A DNA stretch of 64,000 nucleotides from Candidatus Rhodoluna planktonica (GTDB lineage: Bacteria > Actinomycetota > Actinomycetes > Actinomycetales > Microbacteriaceae), in NCBI RefSeq assembly GCF_001854225.1, contig NZ_CP015208.1:1116001-1180000 (forward strand), written 5' to 3'. The position numbers and the translations under genes were made by a program. Positions 46,488 to 56,813 of the stretch are shown piece after piece. Every line of letters starts with the position of its first letter. Within the stretch, counting starts at the first letter, position 1. The notes below the pieces were generated by a model. It was not told where the DNA came from, did no database searches, and saw only the letters and a list, made by a program, of their open reading frames with translations.

Positions 46488-47990
46488 TTACTGAGAAATG
46501 ACTGTGGTAACCGGAAGAGTTGAATCAACCTCGAAATCAAGTTTCGACGGGGCAAAACCGGCCATTGCTAGCTGGGCACCCAGCGCGGCAATCATGGCGC
46601 CGTTATCGGTGCAGAGACTGAACGCCGGGATTCGCAGTTCGATTCCGTGCGCATCGCAGCGCTCTTGAGCAACTTCGCGCAGGCGACGATTGGCAACTAC
46701 GCCGCCGCCAAGTAAAAGTCTTGGCACGTTATGGTCGAGGCAGGCATTTATGGCTTTCTGCACCAAAACGTCGACAACAGCCTCACGGAAACTGGCGGCT
46801 ACGTCGGCTTTGTTGTAACTCTCCCCTTTGGCCTCGACCACTTCAACCCAACGAGCCACGGCGGTTTTTAGACCGCTAAACGAAAAGTCGTAACGGTGTT
46901 TTTCCATGTCTTTCTGCTGGGTAAGACCCCGGGGGAAACGAATGGCTTTTGGGTTGCCTTCGGCAGCAGCTCTGTCAATTTCCGGCCCACCAGGATATTT
47001 GAGCCCTAAAACACGGGCGACCTTGTCGAACGCCTCTCCGGCCGCGTCATCGATGGTTTCGCCGAGCAATTCGACGTCAGTTAGTAAATCGCGAACCAAA
47101 AGCAGCGAAGTGTGACCACCACTGACCAAGAGGGCAACTGTTGGGGTTTGCAGTTCGCCGCGTTCGAGCACATCGACCCCAACATGTCCGACCAAGTGGT
47201 TCACCGCATAAATTGGTTTATCGAGCGCCACCGCGAGCGCCTTGGCTGCCCCGACACCCACCATCAGGGCACCGCCCAAACCCGGGCCGTTTGTCACGGC
47301 AATGGCATCAATTTCTTTAAGGCTAACCCCGGCGGTAGCCAGAGCCTTGTTTAGCGTAGGCGATAGCGCTTCAAGGTGCGCACGAGCAGCAATTTCAGGC
47401 ACCACGCCACCAAAGCGAGCGTGTTCATCCATCGAGGATGAAATGATGTTGGCCAGCAGCTGGTTGCCGCGAACAATGCCAACCCCGGTTTCATCACAGC
47501 TGGATTCGATACCCAAAACCAGTGGCATTCGGCCATGTGATCGATGGGGCATTTCCAGTTTCATGATTACTGCGTCAACTCCATCGGGTTGGTAGTAGCG
47601 CGGGCGTACATCAATTTCTTGAAAACCTAATTTTTCGTAAAGTGATCGGGCCACTGGGTTATCTGCGCGCACCTCTAGAAAGATTTCTTTTGCCATCCGC
47701 CGTTGGGCTTCGGCAAGTAACTGCTGCATCAACTGCAACCCTATTTTCCTGCCCCGAAATTGTCGATCAACGGCGATGGTTTGAATATCACCCTGGTCGC
47801 TGGCCGGAATTTTGCTCAGCCCGGCGTAACCGATTAGTTTCTCGCCTTCAACCACAACCAGATAGTGCGTGTGTGGGGCAAGCAGTTCAAAACGCATGGT
47901 CTGTTCTTGCCAAGAATCTTTGCCGAAACACTCGTGTTCCAGCTGCATAATTTTCGGCAGATCCGTCTCTAGGGCAACTCGAGTAATCAT
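46488..47990 (-). CDS. tsaD: RimI-TsaD fusion (N-acetyltransferase plus tRNA t6A synthase subunit)
   Basis: 500 residues in one frame. Residues 1-146 are a GNAT acetyltransferase of the RimI type, with the acetyl-CoA loop RQFRGRKIG (76-84) and [15 protein letters not shown]. After a linker of about 10 residues, 156-500 is Tsa[30 protein letters not shown], metal ligands H265 and H269 in NHLVGHVG, and a C-terminal DNGAMIA. TsaD transfers the threonylcarbamoyl group to A37 of tRNAs. ATG 47990 overlaps the tsaB stop by ATGA. An internal ATG (codon 148 or 155) could give free TsaD. Confidence 0.92.
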   Translation of the reverse strand: MITRVALETDLPKIMQLEHECFGKDSWQEQTMRFELLAPHTHYLVVVEGEKLIGYAGLSKIPASDQGDIQTIAVDRQFRGRKIGLQLMQQLLAEAQRRMAKEIFLEVRADNPVARSLYEKLGFQEIDVRPRYYQPDGVDAVIMKLEMPHRSHGRMPLVLGIESSCDETGVGIVRGNQLLANIISSSMDEHARFGGVVPEIAARAHLEALSPTLNKALATAGVSLKEIDAIAVTNGPGLGGALMVGVGAAKALAVALDKPIYAVNHLVGHVGVDVLERGELQTPTVALLVSGGHTSLLLVRDLLTDVELLGETIDDAAGEAFDKVARVLGLKYPGGPEIDRAAAEGNPKAIRFPRGLTQQKDMEKHRYDFSFSGLKTAVARWVEVVEAKGESYNKADVAASFREAVVDVLVQKAINACLDHNVPRLLLGGGVVANRRLREVAQERCDAHGIELRIPAFSLCTDNGAMIAALGAQLAMAGFAPSKLDFEVDSTLPVTTVISQ

Positions 47991-48649
47991 CCGCTCACCT
48001 TTTTTCCAGGTGACGGAACCGCATCGGGTTCCCGAAGATAAAGCGCCGAGATATCGTTTGAACCCAGCCCGGCCAGCAACTGACGGGAGAAAAGTTGACC
48101 TATTGCGGTAGCTGAAATTATGCCCTCGACTTTTATCGGGGTCAGATTTCTATCGACCAAATAGTCTTCGAGTGCTGCCGGGGTAAGCACACCGGGACCC
48201 TGCGCCAGTAACGGTAATCCCTGCGGGCTCACCCCCGAATAGGTTGCCCAATAAACTTCGCGACGACGGGCATCGGTGGTAACAAGCAAAGGACTGGTTG
48301 CGCTGATTGCAGCAGCTATCTCAGGTTTATCGCGCAGTTCAGCAAAAGCCATGGCATCGTGGCTGACCACCCCAAAAATAGGAGCTTCCACTCCGGCGGC
48401 AAACATGACCGCTGCAGCAATGCCCACTCGCAAACCGGTAAACGGTGCTGGGCCGCGACCGACAACCACGCTGGAAACTTTGCTAGCCGCTACACCGGCA
48501 TCACTCAAAACTTGAGCAATCGCCGAACCAATCAATTCGGCATGCTTCATAGCATCGGGGATATTTACCTCGGCACGAACCTCGTCACCCTGAAGCAGCG
48601 CCACCGAGGTGCCAGCCGAGGTATCGATTGCCAAAATCCAGTTAGGCAA
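47987..48649 (-). CDS. tsaB: tRNA threonylcarbamoyladenosine protein TsaB
   Basis: 220 residues, the inactive TsaD-like partner: [15 protein letters not shown] at the start and [20 protein letters not shown] for the dimer face. It scaffolds TsaD and TsaE for t6A synthesis. It starts at TTG 48649 with AGGTGA upstream, overlapping the tsaE stop by 8 nt. Confidence 0.92.
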   Translation of the reverse strand: MPNWILAIDTSAGTSVALLQGDEVRAEVNIPDAMKHAELIGSAIAQVLSDAGVAASKVSSVVVGRGPAPFTGLRVGIAAAVMFAAGVEAPIFGVVSHDAMAFAELRDKPEIAAAISATSPLLVTTDARRREVYWATYSGVSPQGLPLLAQGPGVLTPAALEDYLVDRNLTPIKVEGIISATAIGQLFSRQLLAGLGSNDISALYLREPDAVPSPGKKVSG

Positions 48650-49115
48650 TTTTCACCTGCATTTCTTGCCAGCGACTGCCATTGCCGATGAGGCGCACCA
48701 TCCGGGTTTCGGTTGCACCGGTGTGATCGCGGTCAATTTCAATATCGAGCCACTGATCAACTAGGCCATCGGTGAAGCCTCTGCCCCACTCGACCAGGGT
48801 GATGCTGTGGTCAAAATCAATGTCGAGATCGTCAAGCTCAGCTGGGGAACCGAGGCGATAAGCATCAACGTGCACCAGCACCGGCCCGCCATCGCTGCGC
48901 TTATGAGTTCTAGCGATCACAAAGGTTGGGCTTGAAACTGTGCCGATGGTGTTTAGCCCCTCGCCCACGCCGCGAGTAAAAGTTGTTTTTCCGGCGCCGA
49001 GAGGACCAGTCAGGACTACTAAATCTCCAGCGCGCAACTGTCTTGCCAGTTGCACGCCGAGCTCATGCATTTGCTCTGGGGTCTCTATTTTCAGCTCGGC
49101 CAATAACTGACTCAA
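48642..49115 (-). CDS. tsaE: tRNA threonylcarbamoyladenosine ATPase TsaE
   Basis: 157 residues. Walker A is LTGPLGAGKTTFTRG (35-49), followed by the switch region SSPTFVIARTH and LVEWGRGF. TsaE recharges the TsaBD complex by ATP hydrolysis. The TTG start at 49115 overlaps the alr stop by four bases (TTGA). Confidence 0.92.
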   Translation of the reverse strand: MSQLLAELKIETPEQMHELGVQLARQLRAGDLVVLTGPLGAGKTTFTRGVGEGLNTIGTVSSPTFVIARTHKRSDGGPVLVHVDAYRLGSPAELDDLDIDFDHSITLVEWGRGFTDGLVDQWLDIEIDRDHTGATETRMVRLIGNGSRWQEMQVKIA

Positions 49116-50236
49116 GCTAGGTCCTCATCGACAGCACCGAGGTAGCGTCGCGTAAAACGTCCGCCCATCCTGGTCACAATTTCATAGTTGATGGTGTCGG
49201 CTGCCCAGGCTAGTTCATCGGCGCTCGGAACACCGGCTGCCGGATCGCCAAACAGTGTGGCAATGTCGCCAATCTGGACCTCATCATCGCCCACATCGAC
49301 GACAAACTGATCCATGGCTATGCGACCAAGAATTGGGTAATTTTTACCCTTGATGTTCACCCGAGCGTTGCCGGTGGCATTTCGAGGCAGACCCTCGGCA
49401 TAACCGATTGGAATCAAAGCCAGGGTGGTTTCGCTTTGAGTGCGGTGCAGGTAGCCGTAACTGACCCCGTGCTGGGCTGGAACGCGTTTCACCAAAGCCA
49501 CCGCTGCGGTTGCGCTCATGGCCGGACGCAAACCATAGTCGGCCGAGGAGTGATCGGTGAACGGTGATAGGCCGTACAGCGAGACTCCGATGCGAACCAT
49601 TTCATAGTGAGCCTGAGGGTACTTAATCGAGCCGTCAGAGGCAGTGAGGTGACGAAGTTCGAATGGCAATTCGGCCTGCTCGGCCAGAGCTACCGCAGCT
49701 TCAAATCGGGCTATCTGCTGCAGATCTTCTTCATCGCTGGTGCATGACAGGTGAGTGAAAATTCCGACAACTTGGATGAAGCCTTCGGCAACCAAAGCCC
49801 GAGCGAGCTTGATCAACAGTGGCCAAAGTTCTGCCGTGGCGCCATTACGACCCAAACCGGTATCGATTTTTAGGTGCACTCGAGCAACTCGACCCAGATG
49901 CTGTGCTGCGTTAGCTACCTTTTCAAGCTGAAAGTTGTCGGCCACTGAAATTTCGATACCTGCATCAACCGCTCGCACAAAATTTTCGTCGGGATGGTGC
50001 AGCCAGGCCAGAATTGGAAGATCGATACCGGCATCGCGAAGCTGCAGTGCTTCGGTAATGTCGGCCACCCCGAGGTAGTCGATGCCGGCTGCTTCAAGTT
50101 TTTTAGCTACCGGAATCATGCCGTGACCGTAGGCATTTGCCTTGACCACTCCCATAATTTTCGATTTGCCAACACGCTCGCGCAGCACCGAAAGGTTATA
50201 GGCGATTGCGTCCAGGTCAATGATTAGTTCGCGCAT
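49112..50236 (-). CDS. alr: Alanine racemase
   Basis: 374 residues, fold-type III PLP enzyme. The Schiff-base lysine is K32 in VVKANAYGHG, and the second base tyrosine lies in HGVSYGYLHRT. It makes D-alanine for peptidoglycan. The order acpS-alr-tsaE-tsaB-tsaD is conserved in Actinobacteria. ATG 50236 lies 3 nt after acpS with GAGG upstream. Confidence 0.95.
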   Translation of the reverse strand: MRELIIDLDAIAYNLSVLRERVGKSKIMGVVKANAYGHGMIPVAKKLEAAGIDYLGVADITEALQLRDAGIDLPILAWLHHPDENFVRAVDAGIEISVADNFQLEKVANAAQHLGRVARVHLKIDTGLGRNGATAELWPLLIKLARALVAEGFIQVVGIFTHLSCTSDEEDLQQIARFEAAVALAEQAELPFELRHLTASDGSIKYPQAHYEMVRIGVSLYGLSPFTDHSSADYGLRPAMSATAAVALVKRVPAQHGVSYGYLHRTQSETTLALIPIGYAEGLPRNATGNARVNIKGKNYPILGRIAMDQFVVDVGDDEVQIGDIATLFGDPAAGVPSADELAWAADTINYEIVTRMGGRFTRRYLGAVDEDLA

Positions 50237-50239
50237 GGG

Positions 50240-50599
50240 CTAAACCTCATCTCCTTCTGCGACCACAAAAGCGGTGGCCATATCGCCATCGTGAGTTATC
50301 GAAACATGCAGTTTTCGAATTCCGGCTCGCAAGGCAATCTTGGCGGTCTCGCCGTGCAACCAAATAATTGGCTTGCCCGACGTATCTTTAGCAACCTCGA
50401 TGCCGTACCATTCAATTCCTTGAGCACCGGCGAGCGCCTTGATGACCGCTTCTTTGGCGGCAAAGCGGCCGGCCATAGTTTGGATTTTGTCATCCCGTTC
50501 GCTGTCCAAAAACAGGCGGTCTATCAGCCGTGGAGTTTGGGCTAGTTTCTCTTCAAAACGGCTGATGGCAACCGTGTCTACACCAATGCCAATAATCAC
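50240..50599 (-). CDS. acpS: Holo-[acyl-carrier-protein] synthase
   Basis: 119 residues. D8 in GIGVDTVAISRFEE and E49 in FAAKEAVIKAL are the magnesium ligands. It transfers 4'-phosphopantetheine from CoA to ACP; coaA (pantothenate kinase) lies about 2 kb upstream on the other strand. GTG 50599 lies 3 nt after glmS. Confidence 0.93.
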   Translation of the reverse strand: MIIGIGVDTVAISRFEEKLAQTPRLIDRLFLDSERDDKIQTMAGRFAAKEAVIKALAGAQGIEWYGIEVAKDTSGKPIIWLHGETAKIALRAGIRKLHVSITHDGDMATAFVVAEGDEV

Positions 50600-50602
50600 T
50601 TG

Positions 50603-52459
50603 TTACTCGACGGTTACCGATTTGGCTAGGTTGCGAGGCTGATCGACATCAAGCCCTTTGGCAGTAGACAGCTCTAGGGCAAACACCTGCAATGGAATTA
50701 CGGTGAGAATCGCTGAGAATATGTTTTCGCTCTGCGGCACAAAGATTACGTGTTCGGCGTAATGTCCAACCTGCTCGTCGCCTACCTCGGCAATAGCAAT
50801 AACTCGAGCACCGCGAGCGCGAATCTCTTGAATGTTTGAAATTACCTTGGGGTGCAAACTGTCGGCGTCGCGTGGGCTCGGCACAATCACGATGACCGGC
50901 TGCCCCTCTTCGATCAGTGCTATTGGGCCGTGCTTCAACTCACCGGCGGCAAAACCTTCGGCGTGAATATATGCGAGCTCCTTGAGTTTTAGAGCACCTT
51001 CCATCGCGACTGGGAAACCAACATTTCGACCCAGGAAAAGCACCGATTTTGCATTTGCCATTTCTCGACCGAGGGCACGGACATCATCAAGATTTTCTAG
51101 CACCTTGGTTACTCGAGCCGGCATCTTCAGCAGTTCTTGGCCCAACTGCAGCAAAGTCTCTTGAGCGACGACACCTCGGTTTTGACCGAGGAACAAGGCC
51201 AGCAGCATGCCTGCGGTAATTTGTGCGGTTAGCGCTTTGGTGGATGCGACCGCAACTTCGGGGCCGGCATGGGTGTAGATAACCGCATCCGACTCGCGGG
51301 CCAAAGTCGCCCCCTGAGTGTTGCAGATCGCCAAGACTTTGGCACCCTGCTCTTTTGCAAAGCGGGTTGCCATCAGTGTGTCCATTGTTTCGCCCGACTG
51401 GCTGACCGCAACAATCAAAGTGTTTGGGGTGACAATCGGATCGCGGTACCTGAACTCATGCGAGAGTTCGACCTGCACCGGAATTCGCGAGAATTTCTCG
51501 ATAGCATACTTGGCAATATCGCAGGCGTAAGCCGCGGTACCACAAGCCACCATAATGATTCGATCAATTGCCTTGATGTCTGCGACAGATAGGCCATCTA
51601 CTTCGGTTAGTCGCACTGAGCCATCCGAGTTCAAACGACCCATCAGGGTGTCGGCCACTGCCTGAGGTTGGTCGGCAATCTCTTTAGCCATAAACGAAGA
51701 CCAGCCACCCTTGCTGGCCGCAGAGGCATCCCAGTCGACAGTGAATTCTTCAAAAGTTACCGGAGCACCGGCAAAACTCTGCAACTGCACCGAATCGGCA
51801 CGCAAAATGACGATTTCATCTTGGCCAACGCTAATTGCCCGGCGAGTGTGCTCAACAAAGGCGGCAACGTCGCTGCCCAAAAAGTTTTCGCCATCGCCCA
51901 AACCGATAACCAACGGTGCATTTTTGCGAGCGGCGAGCACCACGTCGGGTTCGTCTTCGTGAATTACCAGGATGGTGAAGGCACCGTGCAGGCGGTTCAC
52001 TACCTTTGCAAAAGCGGTGGGCAAATCGCCCAAAATTTCGTATTCGCGAGCAATCAGATGGGCAGCAACCTCAGAATCGGTTTCGCTGCTGAATTTGGTG
52101 CCTTCGGCTAGCAACTCAGCCTTTAGTTCAGCAAAGTTTTCAATGATTCCATTGTGAATCAGCGACAGTTTGCTTGCCGACCCGCCAAGGTGCGGGTGAG
52201 CGTTGGTGTCGGTTGGGGCACCGTGCGTTGCCCAGCGGGTGTGTCCGATACCGATGTGTGAGATGGGCAGTGGATGTGCCTCAATGTCGGCAACCAGATT
52301 GTCAAGCTTTCCGGCTTTTTTTCGGGTTTGTAAACCCGAGCCCGGGGCAATAATCGAAACTCCGGCAGAGTCATAGCCTCGGTACTCTAAGCGGCGCAAA
52401 CCGCCAAGTAAAACATCTAGAGTTGATTTCGGGCCAACATAGCCCACGATTCCACACAT
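50603..52459 (-). CDS. glmS: Glucosamine-6-phosphate synthase (isomerising)
   Basis: 618 residues from ATG 52459, fixed because Cys2 of MCGIVGYVG must become the N-terminal nucleophile after Met removal. Class II glutaminase domain (2-about 240), then two SIS domains (CGTAAYACDIAKY; SQSGETMDTLMA) and the terminal AKSVTVE. It makes GlcN-6-P for cell-wall precursors, with glmM nearby. There is no Shine-Dalgarno, but TAGATT lies 7 nt upstream; no glmS ribozyme is present. Confidence 0.96.
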   Translation of the reverse strand: MCGIVGYVGPKSTLDVLLGGLRRLEYRGYDSAGVSIIAPGSGLQTRKKAGKLDNLVADIEAHPLPISHIGIGHTRWATHGAPTDTNAHPHLGGSASKLSLIHNGIIENFAELKAELLAEGTKFSSETDSEVAAHLIAREYEILGDLPTAFAKVVNRLHGAFTILVIHEDEPDVVLAARKNAPLVIGLGDGENFLGSDVAAFVEHTRRAISVGQDEIVILRADSVQLQSFAGAPVTFEEFTVDWDASAASKGGWSSFMAKEIADQPQAVADTLMGRLNSDGSVRLTEVDGLSVADIKAIDRIIMVACGTAAYACDIAKYAIEKFSRIPVQVELSHEFRYRDPIVTPNTLIVAVSQSGETMDTLMATRFAKEQGAKVLAICNTQGATLARESDAVIYTHAGPEVAVASTKALTAQITAGMLLALFLGQNRGVVAQETLLQLGQELLKMPARVTKVLENLDDVRALGREMANAKSVLFLGRNVGFPVAMEGALKLKELAYIHAEGFAAGELKHGPIALIEEGQPVIVIVPSPRDADSLHPKVISNIQEIRARGARVIAIAEVGDEQVGHYAEHVIFVPQSENIFSAILTVIPLQVFALELSTAKGLDVDQPRNLAKSVTVE

Positions 52460-52466
52460 GGCATCT

Positions 52467-52472
52467 AATCTA
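52467..52472 (-). promoter_or_regulatory. Leaderless -10 for glmS
   Basis: TAGATT on the minus strand, 7 nt before ATG 52459, in a 30-bp divergent gap. On the plus strand CAGAAT (52476-52481) lies 8 nt before coaA GTG 52490. Confidence 0.45.
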
Positions 52473-52489
52473 CGGCAGAATGGCACTTT

Positions 52490-53419
52490 GTGAGCGATGC
52501 GCTAAGCCCTTTCCTCGAGATTTCGCGCGCCGACTGGGCCACCCTAAGCAGGTCTACTCAGTCTCCGCTGACCGAGGCTGAAATTGCCCAGATTCGCGGG
52601 CTCGGCGACTTTTTAGACATGCGTGAAGTTGAAGAGGTGTACCTACCGGTTTCAAGGCTGCTCAACCTCTATGTTGGAGCGACTCAAAAGTTGCATGCCG
52701 TTACCGAAAGTTTCATGGGCGAACGCGCCAGCAAAACTCCGTTCGTAATTGGGGTGGCTGGCTCAGTTGCAGTGGGTAAATCTACGGTTTCCCGAGTTTT
52801 GAAAGAGTTACTCAGCCGATGGGAAGGCACCCCGAAAGTCGCGCTGGTGACCACGGACGGGTTTCTTTATCCAAACGCTGAACTGCAGCGTCGAGGCATC
52901 ATGCATCGCAAAGGTTTTCCAGAAAGTTATGACCGCTTGGCGCTAATCAAGTTTGTTGCTGATGTAAAAAGCGGTGTCGCGCGGGTTACCGCCCCGGTCT
53001 ATTCGCACCTCAGCTACGACATTGTTCCGGGTGAAGAGGTTGTCGTCGAATCTCCCGATGTGCTGATTGTTGAAGGGTTGACCCTGCTGCAGACTCCGGG
53101 CCCGAATCAAGATGTCGCGGTCAGTGATTTCTTTGATTTCAAAATCTACGTGGATGCCGAAACGGATGAAATTCGCTCTTGGTTTATCAACCGTTTCAAA
53201 AAGTTGCGGGAAACCGCATTTAGTAATCCGGCGTCCTACTTTCACCGCTACGCCGAACTCGAAGAAGAGTTTGCCCTCGATCGAGCCCAGGAGATTTGGG
53301 AAACCATCAATCTGCCAAACCTGAATGAAAACATTTTGCCAACCCGCTCGCGGGCGACCCTGGTTTTGCGCAAGGGTGTCGGGCATTCAGTTTCCAGCGT
53401 GCTGCTGCGCAAGGTTTAG
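52490..53419 (+). CDS. coaA: Pantothenate kinase (type I)
   Basis: 309 residues. P-loop GSVAVGKST (91-99), DGFLYPN, and [11 protein letters not shown] are type I CoaA motifs. It phosphorylates pantothenate, the first step to CoA. GTG 52490 lies only 30 bp from the divergent glmS ATG. It is alone on the plus strand and ends 39 bp before the convergent glmM stop. Confidence 0.95.
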   Translation: MSDALSPFLEISRADWATLSRSTQSPLTEAEIAQIRGLGDFLDMREVEEVYLPVSRLLNLYVGATQKLHAVTESFMGERASKTPFVIGVAGSVAVGKSTVSRVLKELLSRWEGTPKVALVTTDGFLYPNAELQRRGIMHRKGFPESYDRLALIKFVADVKSGVARVTAPVYSHLSYDIVPGEEVVVESPDVLIVEGLTLLQTPGPNQDVAVSDFFDFKIYVDAETDEIRSWFINRFKKLRETAFSNPASYFHRYAELEEEFALDRAQEIWETINLPNLNENILPTRSRATLVLRKGVGHSVSSVLLRKV

Positions 53420-53458
53420 TGGTTTAGTCTCGCTGAGCCGGGCCCAGATTTGCGCGCT

Positions 53459-54805
53459 TTAGAGCTTGAGTTGCTGTTCGACGACACGAGCGATGCGATC
53501 GGCCCAGCTTTGAGCCGTGCCCTCATCAGCAGCTTCAACCATCACCCGAACCAAAGGTTCAGTGCCGGATGCACGCAGCAGCACTCGGCCGGTGCCATGC
53601 AAGTCGGCCTCAGCTTCGGCAACAGCCGCCTGCAAAACCTGGTTGGTGCTTACTTTGGTCTTGTCGACGCCCGGCACGTTAACCAAAACCTGAGGATAAA
53701 CCTTCATAGCTTTGGTGAGTTCTGCCAGCGGTTTCTTCGAGCGAGCAACCTCGGCGGCAATCTTGAGCCCGGTCAAGATTCCGTCACCGGTGGTGGCGTA
53801 CTGCGAGAAAATAACGTGGCCAGATTGCTCGCCACCGAGGGTGTATCCGCCAGAGCGAATTTCTTCGAGCACGTAACGGTCGCCTACTTTGGTTTCGATA
53901 ACTTCAATGCCGGCTTCTTGCATCGCCAACTTCAAACCAAGGTTGCTCATCACCGTTGCAACCAGCGTGTTTCGAGCTAGCTGACCGCGCTCTTTCAGCG
54001 ACAGCGCCAAAATTGCCATGATCTGGTCGCCATCCACGATTGCGCCGTTGTGGTCAACAGCCAAGCAGCGATCAGCATCACCGTCGTGAGCAATGCCCAG
54101 GTCGGCCGAGTGCTCTAAAACTGCAGTCTGCAGCGCGCTCAGGTGGGTTGAGCCATAACCAAGATTGATGTTTAGACCGTCAGGGTCGGCACCAATCACA
54201 ATTACTTGGGCACCAGCATCGGCAAACACCTCGGGTGAAACACCGGATGCAGCCCCGTGGGCGCAGTCGACCACAACTTTTAAACCGTCGAGTCGGTTTG
54301 GCAGGGCGCCTAAAAGATGCACCACGTAGCGGTCTTCGGCATCAGCAAATCGGGTGACGTGACCTACCCCGCCACCGATAGGCAGCAGCAAGTCGCCGGC
54401 CATCGCAGCTTCAATTCGGTCTTCAAGTTCATCAGGAAGTTTGTGGCCTCCGCGAGCAAAAAATTTGATGCCATTATCTGGTGCTGGATTGTGCGAAGCC
54501 GAAATCATGACGCCAAAATCGGCATCGAGATCGGCGGTAAGAAACGCTGTTGCTGGGGTTGGTAGAACTCCGGCATCGAAAACGTCAACGCCCGATCCCG
54601 CTAAACCGGCACTGACTGCGGCGGCAAGAAATTCTCCGGAGATGCGGGGGTCACGACCGATTACAGCTTTTGGCTTCAGCCCTCTGGCGCGGGCATCTTC
54701 GCCGAGCACAACGGCTGCAGCCTGGGCAAGTTTGACGGCGATATCGACCGTTAAATCACGATTGGCGAGACCTCGAACACCGTCGGTGCCAAAGAGTCTC
54801 GCCAT
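53459..54805 (-). CDS. glmM: Phosphoglucosamine mutase
   Basis: 448 residues. The phospho-serine is S104 in [12 protein letters not shown], the metal loop is DGDADRC, and [12 protein letters not shown] is the phosphate-binding end. It converts GlcN-6-P to GlcN-1-P. Following rpsI is the usual place in Actinobacteria. TAAACT lies 6 nt before ATG 54805 with no Shine-Dalgarno, so it probably has its own leaderless promoter. Confidence 0.96.
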   Translation of the reverse strand: MARLFGTDGVRGLANRDLTVDIAVKLAQAAAVVLGEDARARGLKPKAVIGRDPRISGEFLAAAVSAGLAGSGVDVFDAGVLPTPATAFLTADLDADFGVMISASHNPAPDNGIKFFARGGHKLPDELEDRIEAAMAGDLLLPIGGGVGHVTRFADAEDRYVVHLLGALPNRLDGLKVVVDCAHGAASGVSPEVFADAGAQVIVIGADPDGLNINLGYGSTHLSALQTAVLEHSADLGIAHDGDADRCLAVDHNGAIVDGDQIMAILALSLKERGQLARNTLVATVMSNLGLKLAMQEAGIEVIETKVGDRYVLEEIRSGGYTLGGEQSGHVIFSQYATTGDGILTGLKIAAEVARSKKPLAELTKAMKVYPQVLVNVPGVDKTKVSTNQVLQAAVAEAEADLHGTGRVLLRASGTEPLVRVMVEAADEGTAQSWADRIARVVEQQLKL

Positions 54806-54811
54806 ATCGTG

Positions 54812-54817
54812 AGTTTA
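54812..54817 (-). promoter_or_regulatory. Leaderless -10 for glmM
   Basis: TAAACT on the minus strand, 6 nt before ATG 54805, in the 38-bp gap after rpsI. Confidence 0.47.
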
Positions 54818-54843
54818 TGCTTTTGAAAGCTTGAAGTGTTGGA

Positions 54844-55329
54844 TTAACGCTTCGAGAACTGTGAAGCCTTGCGGGCCTTCTTTAGACCAGCCTTCTTGCG
54901 CTCGATGACACGTGCATCGCGCTTTAGGAAGCCAGCCTTCTTTAGTGCAGGGCGGTTGTTGTCGCGGTCGATCTCGTTTAGTGCACGAGCGATGCCTAGA
55001 CGAAGTGCGCCAGCCTGACCAGCAACACCGCCACCGTTGATTCGAGCAATGACGTCGTATGCGCCCTTTAGCTCGGTAACGGTGAATGGGTCGTTGATTA
55101 GTTGCTGGTGCAACTTGTTTGGAAAGTAGTCGGCTAGGTCGCGGCCGTTAACCTTGATAACGCCGGTTCCTGGCACGATGCGTACGCGAGCAACTGCCTC
55201 TTTGCGGCGGCCTAGACCAGCACCTGGCTGAGTTAGTGCGCCACGGGTACGAACCGGAGCAGCCTTAGCTGCTGGAGTCTCGGTGGTGTAGCTCTCTGGA
55301 GCTGCTTCTACGATTTCGTTCTTAGCCAC
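54844..55329 (-). CDS. rpsI: Ribosomal protein uS9
   Basis: 161 residues. The core starts near [13 protein letters not shown] and ends in the conserved basic tail [12 protein letters not shown], which reaches the P-site tRNA. An actinobacterial N-terminal extension of about 35 residues precedes it. GTG 55329 has GAGGA upstream. It forms an operon with rplM (31-nt gap). Confidence 0.96.
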   Translation of the reverse strand: MAKNEIVEAAPESYTTETPAAKAAPVRTRGALTQPGAGLGRRKEAVARVRIVPGTGVIKVNGRDLADYFPNKLHQQLINDPFTVTELKGAYDVIARINGGGVAGQAGALRLGIARALNEIDRDNNRPALKKAGFLKRDARVIERKKAGLKKARKASQFSKR

Positions 55330-55360
55330 GAATTTTCCTCGAGTCTTTTCTTAGCGGAGC

Positions 55361-55804
55361 TTACTGAGCAACCTGGTCGATGATGAACGGCTTTGGCTGC
55401 TGAGCTGCGTGTGGGTGCTCTGCGCCGCGGTAAACCTTAAGTTTTGCCAACTGGTCTGCGCCCAGTTTGTTCTTTGGCAACATGCCCTTGATGGCCTTTT
55501 CAACTGCCTTTTCAGGGTTCTTCTCTAGAAGCTCTGAGTATGCGGTTGCGGTAAGACCGCCTGGGTAACCAGAGTGGCGGAACGCCTTCTTCTGGGCAAG
55601 CTTTGAACCGGTTAGGGCTACTTTGTCTGCGTTGACGATGATGACAAAGTCGCCATTGTCCATGTGCGGTGCAAAGGTTGGCTTGTGCTTGCCGCGCAGC
55701 AATGCTGCTGCGTGTGTTGCAAGACGGCCGAGGACTACGTCGGTGGCGTCAATGACAAGCCACTCGTTGCTCAGCTCGTGAGCCTTTGGTGAATAAGTAC
55801 GCAC
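55361..55804 (-). CDS. rplM: Ribosomal protein uL13
   Basis: 147 residues, standard length. [16 protein letters not shown] and [18 protein letters not shown] are L13 signatures. GTG 55804 has AGAAGG 9-10 nt upstream. It leads the rplM-rpsI operon; a 6-bp hairpin lies in the leader. Confidence 0.96.
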   Translation of the reverse strand: MRTYSPKAHELSNEWLVIDATDVVLGRLATHAAALLRGKHKPTFAPHMDNGDFVIIVNADKVALTGSKLAQKKAFRHSGYPGGLTATAYSELLEKNPEKAVEKAIKGMLPKNKLGADQLAKLKVYRGAEHPHAAQQPKPFIIDQVAQ

Positions 55805-55829
55805 GCTTAATTGCCTTCTACTTCTGTGT

Positions 55830-55847
55830 CGGATTGAAATGAATCCG
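55830..55847 (-). promoter_or_regulatory. Leader hairpin upstream of rplM
   Basis: CGGATT / AATCCG, 6-bp stem with a 6-nt loop, about 26 nt before the rplM start. It might be part of an L13-type autoregulatory leader, but the stem is short. Confidence 0.3.
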
Positions 55848-55946
55848 CGCTGGAAGAGATTCTTCTCTGGGATTCAAGTTTTCAAGCTGGCCTAAAACCA
55901 GCACCAAGAGCCAAGTTTAGCCCGATAACACCGCTTAGGTCAAACC

Positions 55947-56813
55947 CTAATATTCTTCGAGGGTGCGAACGCTTCGGGCCTTTTCGGCTTGGGCGGCTAA
56001 GAGGTCGTCAGTCGGATAACCAATTTCGATCAGGGTCAACCCGTGCGGGGCAACAACCTTATAAGAACCCACCCTGGATGCCGCTTTCAGCTTTGACTCA
56101 ATATCTGCTGCTGAAGCCCGCCCCTCGCCCACCGCAATCAGTGCGCCAACGATGGACCGCACCATATTGTGGCAAAAGGCATCCGCGGTTAGAAAAATTT
56201 CGATTACATCGCCGTCGTGATTGTTTCTGGTGACCGAGATCTCACGCAGTTCACGAATGGTGGTCGAACCCTCGCGAGGTTTGCAAAATGAAGCAAAATC
56301 GTGCAAACCATAAAGTTTTTCGGCGGCCTGCTGCATAGTTGGCAGGTCTAAAGGCTTTGGCAACCACAGCGTATAGCGAGATTGCAGAGGGTTTTTTTGC
56401 GAGGCGCCATCGGCAATTCGAAAGCGATAGCTGCGAAAAGTTGCCGAAAACCTTGCATCAAAGCCGGGTGCCGCAGCCGCAATTTCATCAACATGGATAT
56501 CGTTGGGCAATAAGGAATTGAGCCGACCGAGCCAGCGAGAATCACGCCCTAGCCGTTTGAGTTGCTCGGCCGAAAGATCGACGTGTGCTACCTGATTCAG
56601 GGCATGCACTCCGGCATCGGTGCGACCGGCAACGCGAAGACCAAAGTCAGTGGCATCGTCACCAAAAAGTATGCTGAGAGCCTTGATTAATTCACCGGCA
56701 ACGGTGCGCAAGTTTGGCTGTTTGGCCCATCCGCTGAAATCAGTGCCATCGTACGAAAGACGAAGTTTAAAACGAAACAGCCCGTCGGCCATCGGGCTAA
56801 CGGGCTGATTCAT
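55947..56813 (-). CDS. truA: tRNA pseudouridine(38-40) synthase
   Basis: 288 residues from ATG 56813. Catalytic Asp lies in AGRTDAGVHALNQVAHVD; the N-terminus FRFKLRLSYDGTDFSGWA is typical. It isomerises uridines in the anticodon stem-loop. Upstream in-frame starts would overlap rplQ and are rejected. It lies 10 nt after rplQ; codons 3-12 form a hairpin followed by TTTCGTTTT. Confidence 0.94.
   Translation of the reverse strand: MNQPVSPMADGLFRFKLRLSYDGTDFSGWAKQPNLRTVAGELIKALSILFGDDATDFGLRVAGRTDAGVHALNQVAHVDLSAEQLKRLGRDSRWLGRLNSLLPNDIHVDEIAAAAPGFDARFSATFRSYRFRIADGASQKNPLQSRYTLWLPKPLDLPTMQQAAEKLYGLHDFASFCKPREGSTTIRELREISVTRNNHDGDVIEIFLTADAFCHNMVRSIVGALIAVGEGRASAADIESKLKAASRVGSYKVVAPHGLTLIEIGYPTDDLLAAQAEKARSVRTLEEY
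56778..56807 (-). terminator. Terminator-like hairpin in the first truA codons
   Basis: CAGCCCGT (56807-56800) / ACGGGCTG (56785-56778), 8 bp with a 14-nt loop, followed on the minus strand by TTTCGTTTT. It lies just after the rplQ stop. Confidence 0.45.

Noticed and set aside
52460-52486. glmS start nine codons upstream of MCGIVGY
   Set aside because: Cys must follow the initiator Met to act as the N-terminal nucleophile.
52459-52486. glmS ribozyme
   Set aside because: Only 30 bp separate glmS from coaA; there is no room for the ribozyme.
53450-53980. 176-codon plus-strand frame opposite glmM
   Set aside because: Antisense to a conserved gene, no recognisable domain.
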